Of a DNA stretch of 44,680 nt, positions 1 through 9,237 are shown one piece after another (the stretch's first letter is position 1; each line of letters starts with the position of its first letter). The stretch is from assembly GCA_013389105.1 (NCBI GenBank), contig JACADZ010000059.1, positions 1 through 44,680 on the forward strand, in the 5' to 3' direction. Under the pieces are notes generated by a model. It did no database searches. It saw only the letters and a program-made list of their open reading frames with translations, and was not told where the DNA came from. The position numbers and the translations under genes are program-made. Source of the DNA: Parvularculaceae bacterium. Lineage in GTDB: Bacteria; Pseudomonadota; Alphaproteobacteria; Caulobacterales; Parvularculaceae.

Positions 1-141
1 CGCAACCGCATCGAGCGCATGATCGGCCATCTCAAAATCAATCGCGCCGTCGCGACCCGCTACGACAAGCTCGCCAGATCGTTCCTCGATGCGCTACACC
101 TAGCCGCCATCCGCAAATGTTTGCGAACCGCAACTTTGTAA
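1..141 (+). CDS. IS5-family transposase, C-terminal end (5' part outside window)
   Basis: The first 46 codons read in frame from base 1 to a TAA at 139-141. They contain RNRIERMIGHLKINRAVATR, the usual C-terminal block of IS5-family (IS427-like) DDE transposases, including the final catalytic-region R-x-x-x-E type segment. The rest of the gene lies left of the window. The stop codon falls inside the terminal inverted repeat of the element. It belongs with the IS remnant at 15140-15365, which ends in the same 16-bp repeat. The family assignment is firm from the motif; the group within IS5 is an inference. Confidence 0.8.
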   Translation, partial: RNRIERMIGHLKINRAVATRYDKLARSFLDALHLAAIRKCLRTATL

Positions 142-150
142 ACAGGGCCT
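135..150. repeat. Terminal inverted repeat of IS5-family element (left copy)
   Basis: TTTGTAAACAGGGCCT occurs here directly after the transposase C-terminus and again, identical and in the same orientation, at 15350-15365 next to the start of a second IS5-type transposase. Because IS ends are inverted, these are opposite ends of two elements lying in opposite orientation. The repeat marks the right boundary of the element at the left edge of the window. Confidence 0.75.
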
Positions 151-204
151 CAATCGCCCCAGTTGTTGGAGGTGTCCAACTACCTCAAAACGGTCCAGTT
201 TCCC

Positions 205-293
205 GGAGGCGCCTCACCGCCAAGACAAACGCCGAGGGTCGGTCGCTTGCCGGAAAGCCGATCTTCGATGAGGGCAATCTCGTCGTGAACCGC
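205..293 (-). pseudogene. Fragment of a class I glutamine amidotransferase gene
   Basis: On the minus strand this short stretch translates to a peptide containing DEIALIEDRLSGKRPTLGVC followed by LGG. That is the block around the nucleophilic cysteine of GMP-synthase-like glutamine amidotransferases (usual form RPTLGICLGAQ). No matching coding sequence continues on either side, so it is a scar of an older gene broken up by insertions between the IS5 end and csb2. It is recognised from the motif alone and is too short to assign further. Confidence 0.5.
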
Positions 294-316
294 CCCGGGT
301 CTGCCAGACCGGTTCA
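286..316 (-). terminator. Inverted repeat at the end of csb2, possible terminator
   Basis: TGAACC (286-291) pairs with GGTTCA (311-316), and inside it GGTCTG (298-303) pairs with CAGACC (305-310) around one base. The structure starts at the csb2 stop codon, so it could end the cas3-csb2 transcript. There is no U-run after it on the minus strand. The outer TGAACCGCCCC also resembles ends of IS3-family elements, so it may instead be an IS scar. Confidence 0.35.
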
Positions 317-2524
317 GTTCACCCCGTCAAATGGAGCAAAGAGACCTTGTCCCAAATGAGAGCCTCTTCCGAGAATAATGGGACCCTGCACAGGTCGCGT
401 AAAATCGAGCCGAACATCGCCGGATATTCCGCCGCGTGGTCCTTCCAAAATCCTGTCAATCGTGACCTCGGGCCGTGGCAAGCCTCGACGAAAGCACTCG
501 CGTCGCAGATCATCGGCCAGCGCTTCTTCCACATTATCCTTCTTCTTCGGAATGCGGGTCGGCACAAAGCAAGTCTCACTCACCCACGACGTTCCCGAGG
601 AACAATACGTCGCTTCTTGATTGCGAGGCTCAAGCTGGATGACGCCAAGGCGGCCTGCACGGATGACGGAAAGTTGCGAGACTACAGCCTCAAAGCGCTT
701 GCGATCGACGATAGTTAGTCGCGCTCGCCGGTCGCAACCCTCGGGCGACCAGACATGGAGCATTGTTAAGCGCTCTTCCTTGCGAGACGCCGCGAGGAAA
801 ACATGTACGTGGACGTTATCTTTAGCCGATGGCGATCCATCCGGTTCATGCCCGGAAAAGAGCCGGCTGACCCTTTTGTCAGATGCGGAATCTCTATCCA
901 GCGCCATCAAAGCGCGCCGCGCTGCTCGCAGGAAAAGTTCACGATCAGAGGCGCGCGGCTGGCAATCCTCCGGGATAACGAACGAGAAGGCTTTCCGTGG
1001 CGCCGCCGGGATTGGCGACATAAGGCCGAGGCCAAGATAGCGTCCGTCTCCGATGACGATCGGTCCGCTCTTTTCCTGCGCGAACTCGATCTCGGCATGC
1101 CAAAGCGTATATTTAGCGAATCGCGACCCCTCGGCAAAAGCCTCCGCGCGGGCGCCCTTCGATTGAAAAGGTTCTCGCTGCACTCGTATCTGCATAACCC
1201 GATTGCGCACCCCGGCGTGACGGAGTGCAGCGGCCACAGCATTGCACGCCTTCTTCTCTTCGCTCGCGCGCTCCTTTCCCGCTTTGGCCTGCACCCGCAT
1301 CTCCTTAGGGTCGATGCGTCGGCGCGGCGCAGCAGCCAAAACAACCGGCGTAACGCTCCGCCAGACCCGCGCCGGCTCGGCGTCATCCGCTCCATAATGC
1401 TTTAGCATCTTGAGTTCGTTCGTCTTCGCCAAAGCAACGTCCCGCCCGCCTGACTTCACTACTTCGCCTGTTGCAGCATCGAAAAGCGGGCCAGCAAAAG
1501 CCCAGTCGATGTCGGCGGTAGGAAGAGGACAGTCCGGAGGAATTTCAACGGCGATTCGTCGCAAGCCGTGATCAGCGAAGGTCGATCCTATCGACGGCAG
1601 CGGAATGATCCGGATACGCTGCAGCTTGTCCGCCTCGGTGGCGTCGCGGCCAATGAAGACACGCTCTATCTCGGCATTGCGCGCGGGCAACGCGGCTTTG
1701 AGGCGCGCGGCGGCTGAGTCACGCGACTTTGTCGCGAGCTCGCTTACCTTCCTCAGCGGCCACGCCGCGCGTCCTCCGTCAAACATCAGATCGAACAGCA
1801 GCACTTCATTGGGAACCTCATATGTGACTGAACGGAAGCGCGCCTTTGGCGGCTGGGTGAAAAGCAGGCTGGCGCCCTTTGTCTTTTTGGTTGGTGCTGG
1901 CGCGACCTGTGTCCCGAAGCGTCTTGCGCCGGCGTCATGGCGGGCGATAAGACTGGCGAGCGAACCCTTTTGAGGACAGGCAAGCACGACGACGCCAGGT
2001 CGGCGCGCCGGACGGTAAAGCTTGCCGGCGTAGAACCTCAATCGCTCCGTCAGATCCTCCTCGGACAGAATCTCGCCGTCCGCCCACGCCATATCGACGC
2101 CGCGCCCGAGCTGATAGAGATTTTCGGCCAGCGCGCAGAACGACCTCGCACGCTCCTCGTCGGCGTCGTTCAGCGTCCAAGCATAAATTAGCGGAATGGC
2201 GGGATCGAAGAGCCGTGGACGGATCGCTTTTTTGACGCGCAATTCTCCGATGCGCCGCATATCGCAATCGACGACGTCGAGATCATTATTGGGCACGTAA
2301 TTCGAGAAGCCGGTCGTCTCACGCGCCGCAGGCGCGCCGATCAACGGCGCCTCAGTATGGGCCTCCAGCCATTCGAGTGCCAATCTTGCGTTTTCGGGCA
2401 AACAGGCGCCCCGCGCCGCTCCGGCGACGAGCGCCTGAAACAGCCTCGCGGGCGACGGCGGCCAATCGCCGGCGCCATGATAGCGGCCGTCATGAAAACG
2501 AACGTTGATGAGGAGCGTAGGCAT
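314..2524 (-). CDS. csb2: Csb2 (GSU0054 family), Cas5-Cas6 fusion of type I-U/I-G Cascade
   Basis: This 736-residue protein has the Csb2 start (MPTLLINVRF...GRYHG..DWPPSPARLFQALVA, residues 1-35). Two glycine-rich RAMP loops follow: GDGRYLGLGLM near 492-502 and GRGSHLGQGLF near 719-729 at the extreme C-terminus. In this family the N-terminal part acts as Cas5 and the C-terminal part as the Cas6-type nuclease that cuts the pre-crRNA. The HVHVF stretch near 572 holds histidines that could be catalytic. It is the last gene of the minus-strand operon, 30 bp after csb1. Its likely substrate is the 37-nt repeat hairpin of the adjacent array, leaving an ATTGAAGC 5' handle on each crRNA. Family assignment is strong; the catalytic residue is inferred. 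Confidence 0.93.
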   Translation of the reverse strand: MPTLLINVRFHDGRYHGAGDWPPSPARLFQALVAGAARGACLPENARLALEWLEAHTEAPLIGAPAARETTGFSNYVPNNDLDVVDCDMRRIGELRVKKAIRPRLFDPAIPLIYAWTLNDADEERARSFCALAENLYQLGRGVDMAWADGEILSEEDLTERLRFYAGKLYRPARRPGVVVLACPQKGSLASLIARHDAGARRFGTQVAPAPTKKTKGASLLFTQPPKARFRSVTYEVPNEVLLFDLMFDGGRAAWPLRKVSELATKSRDSAAARLKAALPARNAEIERVFIGRDATEADKLQRIRIIPLPSIGSTFADHGLRRIAVEIPPDCPLPTADIDWAFAGPLFDAATGEVVKSGGRDVALAKTNELKMLKHYGADDAEPARVWRSVTPVVLAAAPRRRIDPKEMRVQAKAGKERASEEKKACNAVAAALRHAGVRNRVMQIRVQREPFQSKGARAEAFAEGSRFAKYTLWHAEIEFAQEKSGPIVIGDGRYLGLGLMSPIPAAPRKAFSFVIPEDCQPRASDRELFLRAARRALMALDRDSASDKRVSRLFSGHEPDGSPSAKDNVHVHVFLAASRKEERLTMLHVWSPEGCDRRARLTIVDRKRFEAVVSQLSVIRAGRLGVIQLEPRNQEATYCSSGTSWVSETCFVPTRIPKKKDNVEEALADDLRRECFRRGLPRPEVTIDRILEGPRGGISGDVRLDFTRPVQGPIILGRGSHLGQGLFAPFDGVN

Positions 2525-2554
2525 GGAGCCCTGATGATGGCGTGCTAAAGTAAA

Positions 2555-3646
2555 TCAGACGCCAGCTTCCTCCTTCCTGGTTCTGCCTTTGGCTTTTTTC
2601 TTCTCAGCGGCGTCGGCGACATCCTTTTGTGCAAGCGTCATGTCGAATTCAACGCACTTACTCGCACCGACGCCGAACTCAGTCGCCGCCGCCTTGGCGT
2701 ACTTAAATGCGCTCACCTCAAATGCGCTCGCCTCATTGAATTCAATTTCATGACGGACGCCGTTTCGCTCGACCAATTCCCATCTGGCCGGCTTGCGGGG
2801 ATCGGGCGTGACAAGACAGCCTGCGCGAAGGAACGCCTCGAGCGGCTCGGCGGCCGCCACCAAAGACAGCCCCAGAATGTAGCGCCGCAGATCCTTACTA
2901 TTTTTACCCCCGAGCCTACGCAGGGCAATAAGATTGACGGTTACAGTCCGTTCAATGCCGCCGCGTGCGACAATGCCACCGTGCTGGCCAGTCGCGGGCA
3001 CATCGACAAAACCGCGCTCCGCCAACGGAGACTTCGAGTTGCCTTCCTGCTTCTTTCTTTCTTCTTCGCTGAAAACCTCGAGCTCTGCATAATTGAGAGC
3101 CGGCTTGTATTGCGCCGAGCGTGTAAGTGCCTCAACGTCCCAGGCACGAATGACCGACTGCACGATGCGCGGCAGCTTTGCTTGCGTGTCGCGCGAGTCC
3201 CATGCGCCGAAAACAAGCGATGTCGGTGCGAGCGTGGCGATCGGATACGCGTCATTGGCCTCTAGCAGCGCCCGAAACGCCGCGTGCGCATCGTTCTTGA
3301 TTTGTGTGCAACGAATGAGCGCGTCTCCGAGACGGTGGCCGGCTTCGAGGATCGAGACTTTCCGTCCCTTACCATACGTAACGTCAATTTGCGGAACGAG
3401 CGTGGACCATGGCTCGCGCAGGAATAGCGGCTCCATGCGGTTCGCCTGACTGCCGACGCTGTCGATGGTGCAGACCTTGGTTCCATCCGACAGCGTATCG
3501 ATGTTGTATCCAATATCGGCGTAGGTCGGCGGAAAAATGACCGCGCCTTCGCCTTCAACCGGCAGAAGTTTCTGCTTAAGCGTGAGGGCGACGGGCCCAT
3601 TTTGGTCATCCGCCCACTTATTGATTATGTCGTGATCCAATTTCAT
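2555..3646 (-). CDS. csb1: Csb1 (GSU0053 family), Cas7-type backbone subunit
   Basis: This 363-residue protein matches Csb1, the Cas7-like RAMP that coats the crRNA in type I-U/I-G Cascade. Typical sequence is LLPVEGEGAVIFPPTYA near the N-terminus, followed by YNID and then IDSVGSQANRMEPLF. The ATG at 3646 is chosen over an upstream one at 3676 because it overlaps the csb3 stop as ATGA and follows a strong GGGAGGAGAGG ribosome-binding site. The overlap suggests translational coupling within the cas3-csb3-csb1-csb2 operon. The C-terminus is lysine-rich (KKKAKGRTRKEE), which could help nucleic-acid contact. Confidence 0.93.
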   Translation of the reverse strand: MKLDHDIINKWADDQNGPVALTLKQKLLPVEGEGAVIFPPTYADIGYNIDTLSDGTKVCTIDSVGSQANRMEPLFLREPWSTLVPQIDVTYGKGRKVSILEAGHRLGDALIRCTQIKNDAHAAFRALLEANDAYPIATLAPTSLVFGAWDSRDTQAKLPRIVQSVIRAWDVEALTRSAQYKPALNYAELEVFSEEERKKQEGNSKSPLAERGFVDVPATGQHGGIVARGGIERTVTVNLIALRRLGGKNSKDLRRYILGLSLVAAAEPLEAFLRAGCLVTPDPRKPARWELVERNGVRHEIEFNEASAFEVSAFKYAKAAATEFGVGASKCVEFDMTLAQKDVADAAEKKKAKGRTRKEEAGV

Positions 3647-4503
3647 TGCCTCTCCTCCCGGACCTCGGTGATACAACGCGCTTGGTTTTCCTTACCCGGC
3701 CAACCAAGCTTCATGCTGAAGCGGCGCATGGGAAAAGGCAGCGGCGCCATTCCGAGGGCTGCTCTTAGAAATTCGGGCGGTAATAGATGGCCGTCGCCGC
3801 CGACGACCGCGTAGCGATAATGAAGCTTGTCGATCCTGAGGGGCCTTGCATGGGTCACGCCGATCGCCGCTAGGACTTCCGTAAGCGGATAGCCAACCAT
3901 CGTTATGTCGCGATGCTCGTTCGGTGAGAACCCGGCGTCGATCGGAATATAGTCACGACGCCAGTCAAATCTGAAACTGCTCGATTGGGGCGCAGCGAGT
4001 TCAAATGGATTGGTCGCAGCTTTCAGCATCTCGTCGCGAACGAGATCGAGGCTATCACGCAACAACGCTGCGCCAGGATAACCGCCGGCGCCAGCCCAGA
4101 ACTTCACATTGTCTCGCAGATCGGTTGAGTCGCCCCAATAGTCGACACCGATTTTTTTATCGGCCGATTGGAGAATCGCCGGTAATGTCGCTGGACTAGG
4201 CGGCTCTTTGAATGGGAATGAGCCATCAGTCGGATTCGTCTCGATTCTCCATTCCTTGGTCGATAAGCCGCTCCCTGGCGGCGTGAGCGCGATGACCCCC
4301 GTTTTCGCCAGAAACTCCAACACCGCTTCAACTGGATTGCGCTCGCCTAGCGCGGCAAGACGAAATCGCACGTCGGTTTCGTTAGACCAGTTAAAGCCGC
4401 CTTCGGCGTCGCCGAGGAGGATGTCGGCCGCTTCCATGAAGCCGAGGCAGGCGAATACCTGCCCCGGATTGAAGAGATCGACAGGGATGCTGGCTTCGGC
4501 CAT
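3643..4503 (-). CDS. csb3: Csb3 (GSU0052 family), probable small Cas8-like subunit
   Basis: The 286-residue product occupies the position of GSU0052/Csb3 in the Geobacter sulfurreducens order cas3-csb3-csb1-csb2. It carries Csb3-like features: an N-terminal SIPVDLFNPGQVFACLGFME, a central DNVKFWAGAGGYPGAALLRD, and LPFPMRRFSMKLGW near the C-terminus. Other I-U/I-G loci have the larger Csx17 here. Both are thought to be the Cas8-like part of the effector that recognises the PAM, but this is a family-level inference. Its ATG shares one base with the cas3 stop (TAATG), and its stop overlaps the csb1 start. Confidence 0.82.
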   Translation of the reverse strand: MAEASIPVDLFNPGQVFACLGFMEAADILLGDAEGGFNWSNETDVRFRLAALGERNPVEAVLEFLAKTGVIALTPPGSGLSTKEWRIETNPTDGSFPFKEPPSPATLPAILQSADKKIGVDYWGDSTDLRDNVKFWAGAGGYPGAALLRDSLDLVRDEMLKAATNPFELAAPQSSSFRFDWRRDYIPIDAGFSPNEHRDITMVGYPLTEVLAAIGVTHARPLRIDKLHYRYAVVGGDGHLLPPEFLRAALGMAPLPFPMRRFSMKLGWPGKENQARCITEVREERQ

Positions 4504-7436
4504 TACGCGCGCGCCCCTCGAGCGACCTCGGCGGACCCATCGCGTTCGTCGTTTTCGCGGGAAGCCTGCGCGTCCGCGGCCCTCAATAGCGCCTCAAGCC
4601 AGGCGAGCCCCCACGGGCCCCATTGCTTTTGCAGCCGCGCGAATCGCAGCGCGACTTCGGCTGCGCGTTCACGAAGCGCGGAAGGAGGCAGATCCTCGCA
4701 TCCCTCGGTTTCAATCACGGGACGCGCACGGCCGTGATGAGCGGCGACGAGATGGAGCACAAGATCCTGCATCTCGGCCGGCAAATCGAGAAAGTTCGCA
4801 TCCTTAGAGACATAACCCAGCGAGCCGAATTCGTGCCGATATTGGCCGAGGATTTGTTGATTGATCGGCCCTCTCGTCTTGGCGAGCGGCACCCCGCCAA
4901 ACTCGCACGCGTGACGTCGCGCGTTAAAGGCGCGCTGCCACCGGTCGGCCTTCTTGCCCTCGTCATGCAGCCGGGCGGCCAGCCTGAGCGCTCTCTCCAA
5001 GTCGGCTGGAAGACCCAGCCGCCGCGCGAGCGCCTTCGCTTTATTTTCCGCCCAGCACTGATGCTCCTCAAGCGTCTGAGGCTTAGAAACCGAGCGCGCA
5101 TCCTCGTCGTTTGCCTCACCCGAGAATTGTTCGACCTGTAGCCGGGCAGGCAGCCCATCCTCGTCCGCAGGCGGCTTCAACTCAAAGCTGATCGCTGGAC
5201 GCCAATGCCGGTCACTATTTCGCTCATCTTCAACGCCGGCCTTGATCCGGCGCACCCGAAAGCCGACCTGCTCACTCCAAGTATTATCGGCATCGGCACA
5301 TGTCGCCGGCTCGGCGGCGTCCCCACGCAACATCCCCGCGCTAAGTCCGCCGAGCCGCGCATCGACAATCAATGTCTTTCCGGCGAGCAGGCCTTGCAGA
5401 CGCTCCCTCTTCTTCTTGTCGCGGCTTAAAGCGGAATCCAGCCGGACCTCACCCTCTGCGTCCCCCGAGGCCGAGATTACGAATGCGATGATCGCGCCCG
5501 CGTGCAGCCGCTCCTCAGCCTCTTCGGTAGCGAGATTTTGCGCATTATTGTCGTCGGCCTCAGCGAGCGCGTCTTGGGAGGCGTCGTCATCGGCGGACGC
5601 CTCGTCGACAGGGCGAGGAGCGGACGCAACTTGGCTCTGCAAGGCCTCGATACGGTTGCGAAGCCATTCAATAACCCGGAAAGTCTCGGTTTCGAGCTTC
5701 TCGCTTACGTGCGGCGGCGCCGCTTCAAAGAACGCCGCGACATGAGCAAGGTCGTCGGCCTTCAAGGAGTATTCGCTGTCTTTCCAATCGTTGCGGATAG
5801 GCAGGTGTTTACGCCATACAACCGTTGTCTGCGACGGATCGTTGTCAATCCATCCGCGCAGCCACGGCGCGACTTCCGGCCGTCCCGTATGCTGTTTCAG
5901 CGAGGTCATCGACCAGGCCTCGACGAGAGGCCGATTGAGCGCCGGCCGTAGCGGCTCCGGCGTCGTCGCCTGTGAGATTAACTTGGCCAGAGCCGACTCT
6001 TTGCACGTACACGTCATGAGTGCAGCCAACGCGCGCGGTGAAGCGTTGTAATCCGTCGGACCGTCGCTAACCTCCGGAAGTTTTTCGAGCACGGCTTTGG
6101 CGGCAATTGCCGGCGATGTGCGTTTTTCGGCGTTGCCTTGGCCCTCTTTTCTTTTCTTTTCCGGGTCGGCCGCCGCGTCCGCCTGAGATTTTTCTGTTTC
6201 GGGCTCCGACCAGAACACGACGATCTTGGCCCCACCCGTGTTGAGCCCGCGCCGGTTCACCCTGCCAAGCCGTTGCACCATTCGCTCGAAAGGCGCGAGG
6301 TCGCAGACCATATGATCAGCATCGAGATCAACGCCGACTTCGCCCGCCGCTGTCGCGATCAGGAATGTCGGTTTCAACGGCGGCCCCTTGCCCTCGACGA
6401 ATCCGACTTCTTTCAACTTTTTCAAGGCCTCTTGCCGCTCGTATGCGCGGCGCGCGCCTACCAAGAGTTCGATGTTGACCGCTTCTTTGTGCGCCCCCGC
6501 CCGCTTCTCGATCGCCGCCTTGACGCCCTCTGCGGTTGGCGTCGCGCCTTCGTCGGAGGTGTCGCGGCGACTGCAAAACACAACAACGCGGGCCGGCGGC
6601 TCGCTTGCTGCGAGGTTAAAGGCGGTTTCAGCAAGCTGCTCATCCGCCGACCTTCCACTGGCAATTTGAGAAAAATGTAACCGCTTTTGCGCATTAAGCC
6701 GCGTCGCGGTCAATTCATCCTCGACCGCCGGCAGGCGGAACGGCTTTCGATCGTCTTGTCTTGACGCCTCTTCGCGTTGCGTCGCCGATAGCGGGAGCAC
6801 AACTAGCGGGGGCACGATTTTGGTACGCTCTTCACGCGCACGCAGCGTCGCGTCCGTTTCCACAGCGCGCAACAAATGCTGGAAAGGCGGCACAAGATGC
6901 GCTTCGTCAAGCACGATAAGCGTGTCAGCGCCGAGCAGCCCTGCGTGGTACGGGCGCATTCTTGGCGAGACCCCATAGCCTTCGAACAAAAGGCGAGAGC
7001 CGATCATGTCGACGGTGCCGACAATAATCGCAGTAGCGGCGGGATCGGCGAGCCAGTCGCGATTATCGATATGCTGACCGCGCAAGGGGGAGATGGGCAG
7101 GCTCGTCTGCTCATCAAAACCGAGCGCCCTGGCGAGATCTCGGCCCCCGGGCTTCATGAGCGCCTCGCGAAGCTTCTCGGCGACCGCCGTCGCCTGATCC
7201 ACGACTGCGCGGCGATCAACGATATAGACGAGCCGGCGCGGCAGCATCGCGACGGCCTCCTGCGTTAGCGCGCGCGCGATCAGCCAGATCGCCATCACGC
7301 TTGTTTTGCCGAGCCCAGTCGGCAAGTCGAGCGAATACGGAATTTCGCCCTTGCAGAAATAGCATTTGAAAAGGCACCGCTGCCAGCGCATCGGCTGATA
7401 GCCGGTCAAGAGCGAGAAGGCTTGCTCGAACTGCAT
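4503..7436 (-). CDS. cas3: Cas3 helicase-nuclease, GSU0051 type with C-terminal HD domain
   Basis: This 977-residue protein is the DNA-degrading effector. The SF2 helicase comes first: Walker A PTGLGKT at 39-45, DEAH at 177-180, and SAT at 217-219. The HD nuclease is at the C-terminus: HD at 824-825, H868, HH at 900-901, and a distal D near 955. This helicase-HD order is the reverse of the common HD-helicase Cas3 and is typical of type I-U/I-G. A low-complexity acidic stretch (DEASADDDASQDALAEADDN) separates the two halves. It is the first gene of the operon and diverges from cas4-cas1 across an 88-bp gap. All key motifs appear intact, so interference is probably active. Confidence 0.95.
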   Translation of the reverse strand: MQFEQAFSLLTGYQPMRWQRCLFKCYFCKGEIPYSLDLPTGLGKTSVMAIWLIARALTQEAVAMLPRRLVYIVDRRAVVDQATAVAEKLREALMKPGGRDLARALGFDEQTSLPISPLRGQHIDNRDWLADPAATAIIVGTVDMIGSRLLFEGYGVSPRMRPYHAGLLGADTLIVLDEAHLVPPFQHLLRAVETDATLRAREERTKIVPPLVVLPLSATQREEASRQDDRKPFRLPAVEDELTATRLNAQKRLHFSQIASGRSADEQLAETAFNLAASEPPARVVVFCSRRDTSDEGATPTAEGVKAAIEKRAGAHKEAVNIELLVGARRAYERQEALKKLKEVGFVEGKGPPLKPTFLIATAAGEVGVDLDADHMVCDLAPFERMVQRLGRVNRRGLNTGGAKIVVFWSEPETEKSQADAAADPEKKRKEGQGNAEKRTSPAIAAKAVLEKLPEVSDGPTDYNASPRALAALMTCTCKESALAKLISQATTPEPLRPALNRPLVEAWSMTSLKQHTGRPEVAPWLRGWIDNDPSQTTVVWRKHLPIRNDWKDSEYSLKADDLAHVAAFFEAAPPHVSEKLETETFRVIEWLRNRIEALQSQVASAPRPVDEASADDDASQDALAEADDNNAQNLATEEAEERLHAGAIIAFVISASGDAEGEVRLDSALSRDKKKRERLQGLLAGKTLIVDARLGGLSAGMLRGDAAEPATCADADNTWSEQVGFRVRRIKAGVEDERNSDRHWRPAISFELKPPADEDGLPARLQVEQFSGEANDEDARSVSKPQTLEEHQCWAENKAKALARRLGLPADLERALRLAARLHDEGKKADRWQRAFNARRHACEFGGVPLAKTRGPINQQILGQYRHEFGSLGYVSKDANFLDLPAEMQDLVLHLVAAHHGRARPVIETEGCEDLPPSALRERAAEVALRFARLQKQWGPWGLAWLEALLRAADAQASRENDERDGSAEVARGARA

Positions 7437-7524
7437 TCCGGTATACCAATATCGTCTAAGTGGTGTGTTGTCCCCTTCAAGTTTTCCACGACTTGCAGCA
7501 TCAACTTCGGCGCGAGTTCGGAAG
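7437..7524. promoter_or_regulatory. Divergent promoter region between cas3 and cas4-cas1
   Basis: These 88 bp separate the divergent effector and adaptation operons and must carry start signals for both. The cas3 side has AT-rich candidates such as GATATT and TATACC just before the ATG. No -35/-10 pair stands out, so no exact promoter is assigned. Confidence 0.4.
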
Positions 7525-9234
7525 ATGCCCTCCGACGGCCTCCAACTCCCCCTTCCTCTTCAAGCCCCGCCGGCAACGGGGGACGCGCCGCTCGTCCCCG
7601 CGCGCATGGTGAACGAGTGGGTCTACTGCCCGCGGCTCGCCTTTCTCGAATGGGTCGAGGGCGAGTGGGCGGAGACCGGCGACACTGCAGAGGGCACTCG
7701 GGCCCATGCCCGTGTCGATGAAGGCGGCGGCAAGCTCGCGGCGCCAGACCAGACCACCGATGAGGATAGTCCCGCGCGGCGCGCCCGCTCGGTGACGCTC
7801 TCCTCGGAACGGCTCGGAGTCATCGCGAAGATTGACATGATCGACGTCGAGGGCGGCCGCGTCACGCCAATCGACATCAAGAAGGGCAAGCGCCCGCATG
7901 TCGCGCACGGCGCCTATGAGCCCGAGCGCGTGCAGGTCTGCGTGCAGGCGCTGATCCTGGAGGACAACGGATACAAGGTGGACGAGGGCGCGCTCTGGTT
8001 CGCGGAGTCGCGTGAGCGCGTGCCGGTACCCCTGACAGAGGAATTGCGCGCCGCGACCCTGCGCGCCATTCATGAGCTGAGGCTTGTCGCCGCCTCAGGC
8101 CGCCGCCCGCCGCCGCTCGCGGACTCCCCCAAATGCGTCCGCTGCGCGCTCGCCGGGATTTGCCTCCCCGACGAAACGAACTTCTTCCGCAAGGGCGTCG
8201 TTCCGCGCCCGCTCAACCCGGCGGACGATCCCGCCTTGCCGCTCTATGTACAGACCCCTGGTGCGCGGGTGCGCAAAAGCGGCGAAACATTGATCATTGA
8301 AACCGACGACGCGAAAGCCGAGACGCCGCTGATCAATGTTTCGGAATTGGCGCTTTTTGGTCCCGTCTCCGTCACGACCCCAACCCTCCATGAGCTCTTC
8401 CGGGCTGACATTCCCGTCGCCTTCTTTTCAACGGGCGGCTGGCTTATGGGCCATGCGAGCGGAACCGGACCGGAAAACGCGCACATCCGCACGAATCAGT
8501 ATCACGCCGCGTTCGACGATCGGCGCTGCCTCGCAATTGCGCGCGGTCTTGTCGCGGCGAAGATCAGGAACCAGCGCACGCTTCTGCGCCGCAACTGGCG
8601 GGATGAAAAAACAGAGGACGGCAAGGTCGAGGCGCTGGAAAGCCTGAAGCGCCTCGCGGCCCAGGCCGATCATGCCGCCGACACGCCGGCGCTCCTAGGT
8701 TACGAAGGCGAGGCGGCGGCTGTTTATTTCCGGCATTTTGATCGAATGCTGGCGGGCGCCAGCGACTTCTCCTTCGAGAAGCGCAACCGGCGCCCGCCCG
8801 AAGATCCGGTGAATGCACTGCTCTCTCTCGGCTACTCACTCCTGGTCCGCACGTTTCTTGCGGCTCTTCAGTCGATTGGTTTCGACCCTTATCGCGGGTT
8901 TTATCACGTCATCCGGCACGGACGCCCCGCGCTGGCGCTAGACATGATGGAGCCCTACCGTCCGATCATTGCCGACTCAACGGTCATCAATGTCATTAAT
9001 AATAGCGAGGTAAAGCCGACGGACTTCTTGCGAAACGGCCCGGCCTGTTCGATAAAGCCCGCCGGTCGCAAGACATTTATCGCCGCCTATGAACGTCGAC
9101 TGGATATGGAGACGACGCACCCCGTCTTTGGTTATCGGGTTTCAATGCGGCGCCTGATCCACGTTCAGATGCGCCTTCTCGCGCGACATCTGGACGGCGA
9201 GATCGACTATTATCCACATTATATCCCGAGATGA
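7525..9234 (+). CDS. cas4-cas1: Cas4-Cas1 fusion, spacer acquisition
   Basis: The ATG start at 7525 gives 569 residues; an in-frame GTG at 7465 would add 20. The N-terminal ~235 residues are Cas4: a lone Cys in YCPRL (residue 35), the nuclease core PIDIKKGK near 115, and a C-terminal cysteine trio in CVRCALAGIC (204, 207, 213) for an Fe-S cluster. From about residue 240 the Cas1 integrase follows, with the expected E in GYEGEA (395), H in GFYHVIRHGRP (462) and D/E in LALDMMEPYRP (474/477). Cas4 trims prespacers and selects the PAM end; Cas1 integrates them. Fusion is characteristic of type I-U/I-G. cas2 starts three bases after its stop. Confidence 0.95.
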   Translation: MPSDGLQLPLPLQAPPATGDAPLVPARMVNEWVYCPRLAFLEWVEGEWAETGDTAEGTRAHARVDEGGGKLAAPDQTTDEDSPARRARSVTLSSERLGVIAKIDMIDVEGGRVTPIDIKKGKRPHVAHGAYEPERVQVCVQALILEDNGYKVDEGALWFAESRERVPVPLTEELRAATLRAIHELRLVAASGRRPPPLADSPKCVRCALAGICLPDETNFFRKGVVPRPLNPADDPALPLYVQTPGARVRKSGETLIIETDDAKAETPLINVSELALFGPVSVTTPTLHELFRADIPVAFFSTGGWLMGHASGTGPENAHIRTNQYHAAFDDRRCLAIARGLVAAKIRNQRTLLRRNWRDEKTEDGKVEALESLKRLAAQADHAADTPALLGYEGEAAAVYFRHFDRMLAGASDFSFEKRNRRPPEDPVNALLSLGYSLLVRTFLAALQSIGFDPYRGFYHVIRHGRPALALDMMEPYRPIIADSTVINVINNSEVKPTDFLRNGPACSIKPAGRKTFIAAYERRLDMETTHPVFGYRVSMRRLIHVQMRLLARHLDGEIDYYPHYIPR

Positions 9235-9237
9235 CTT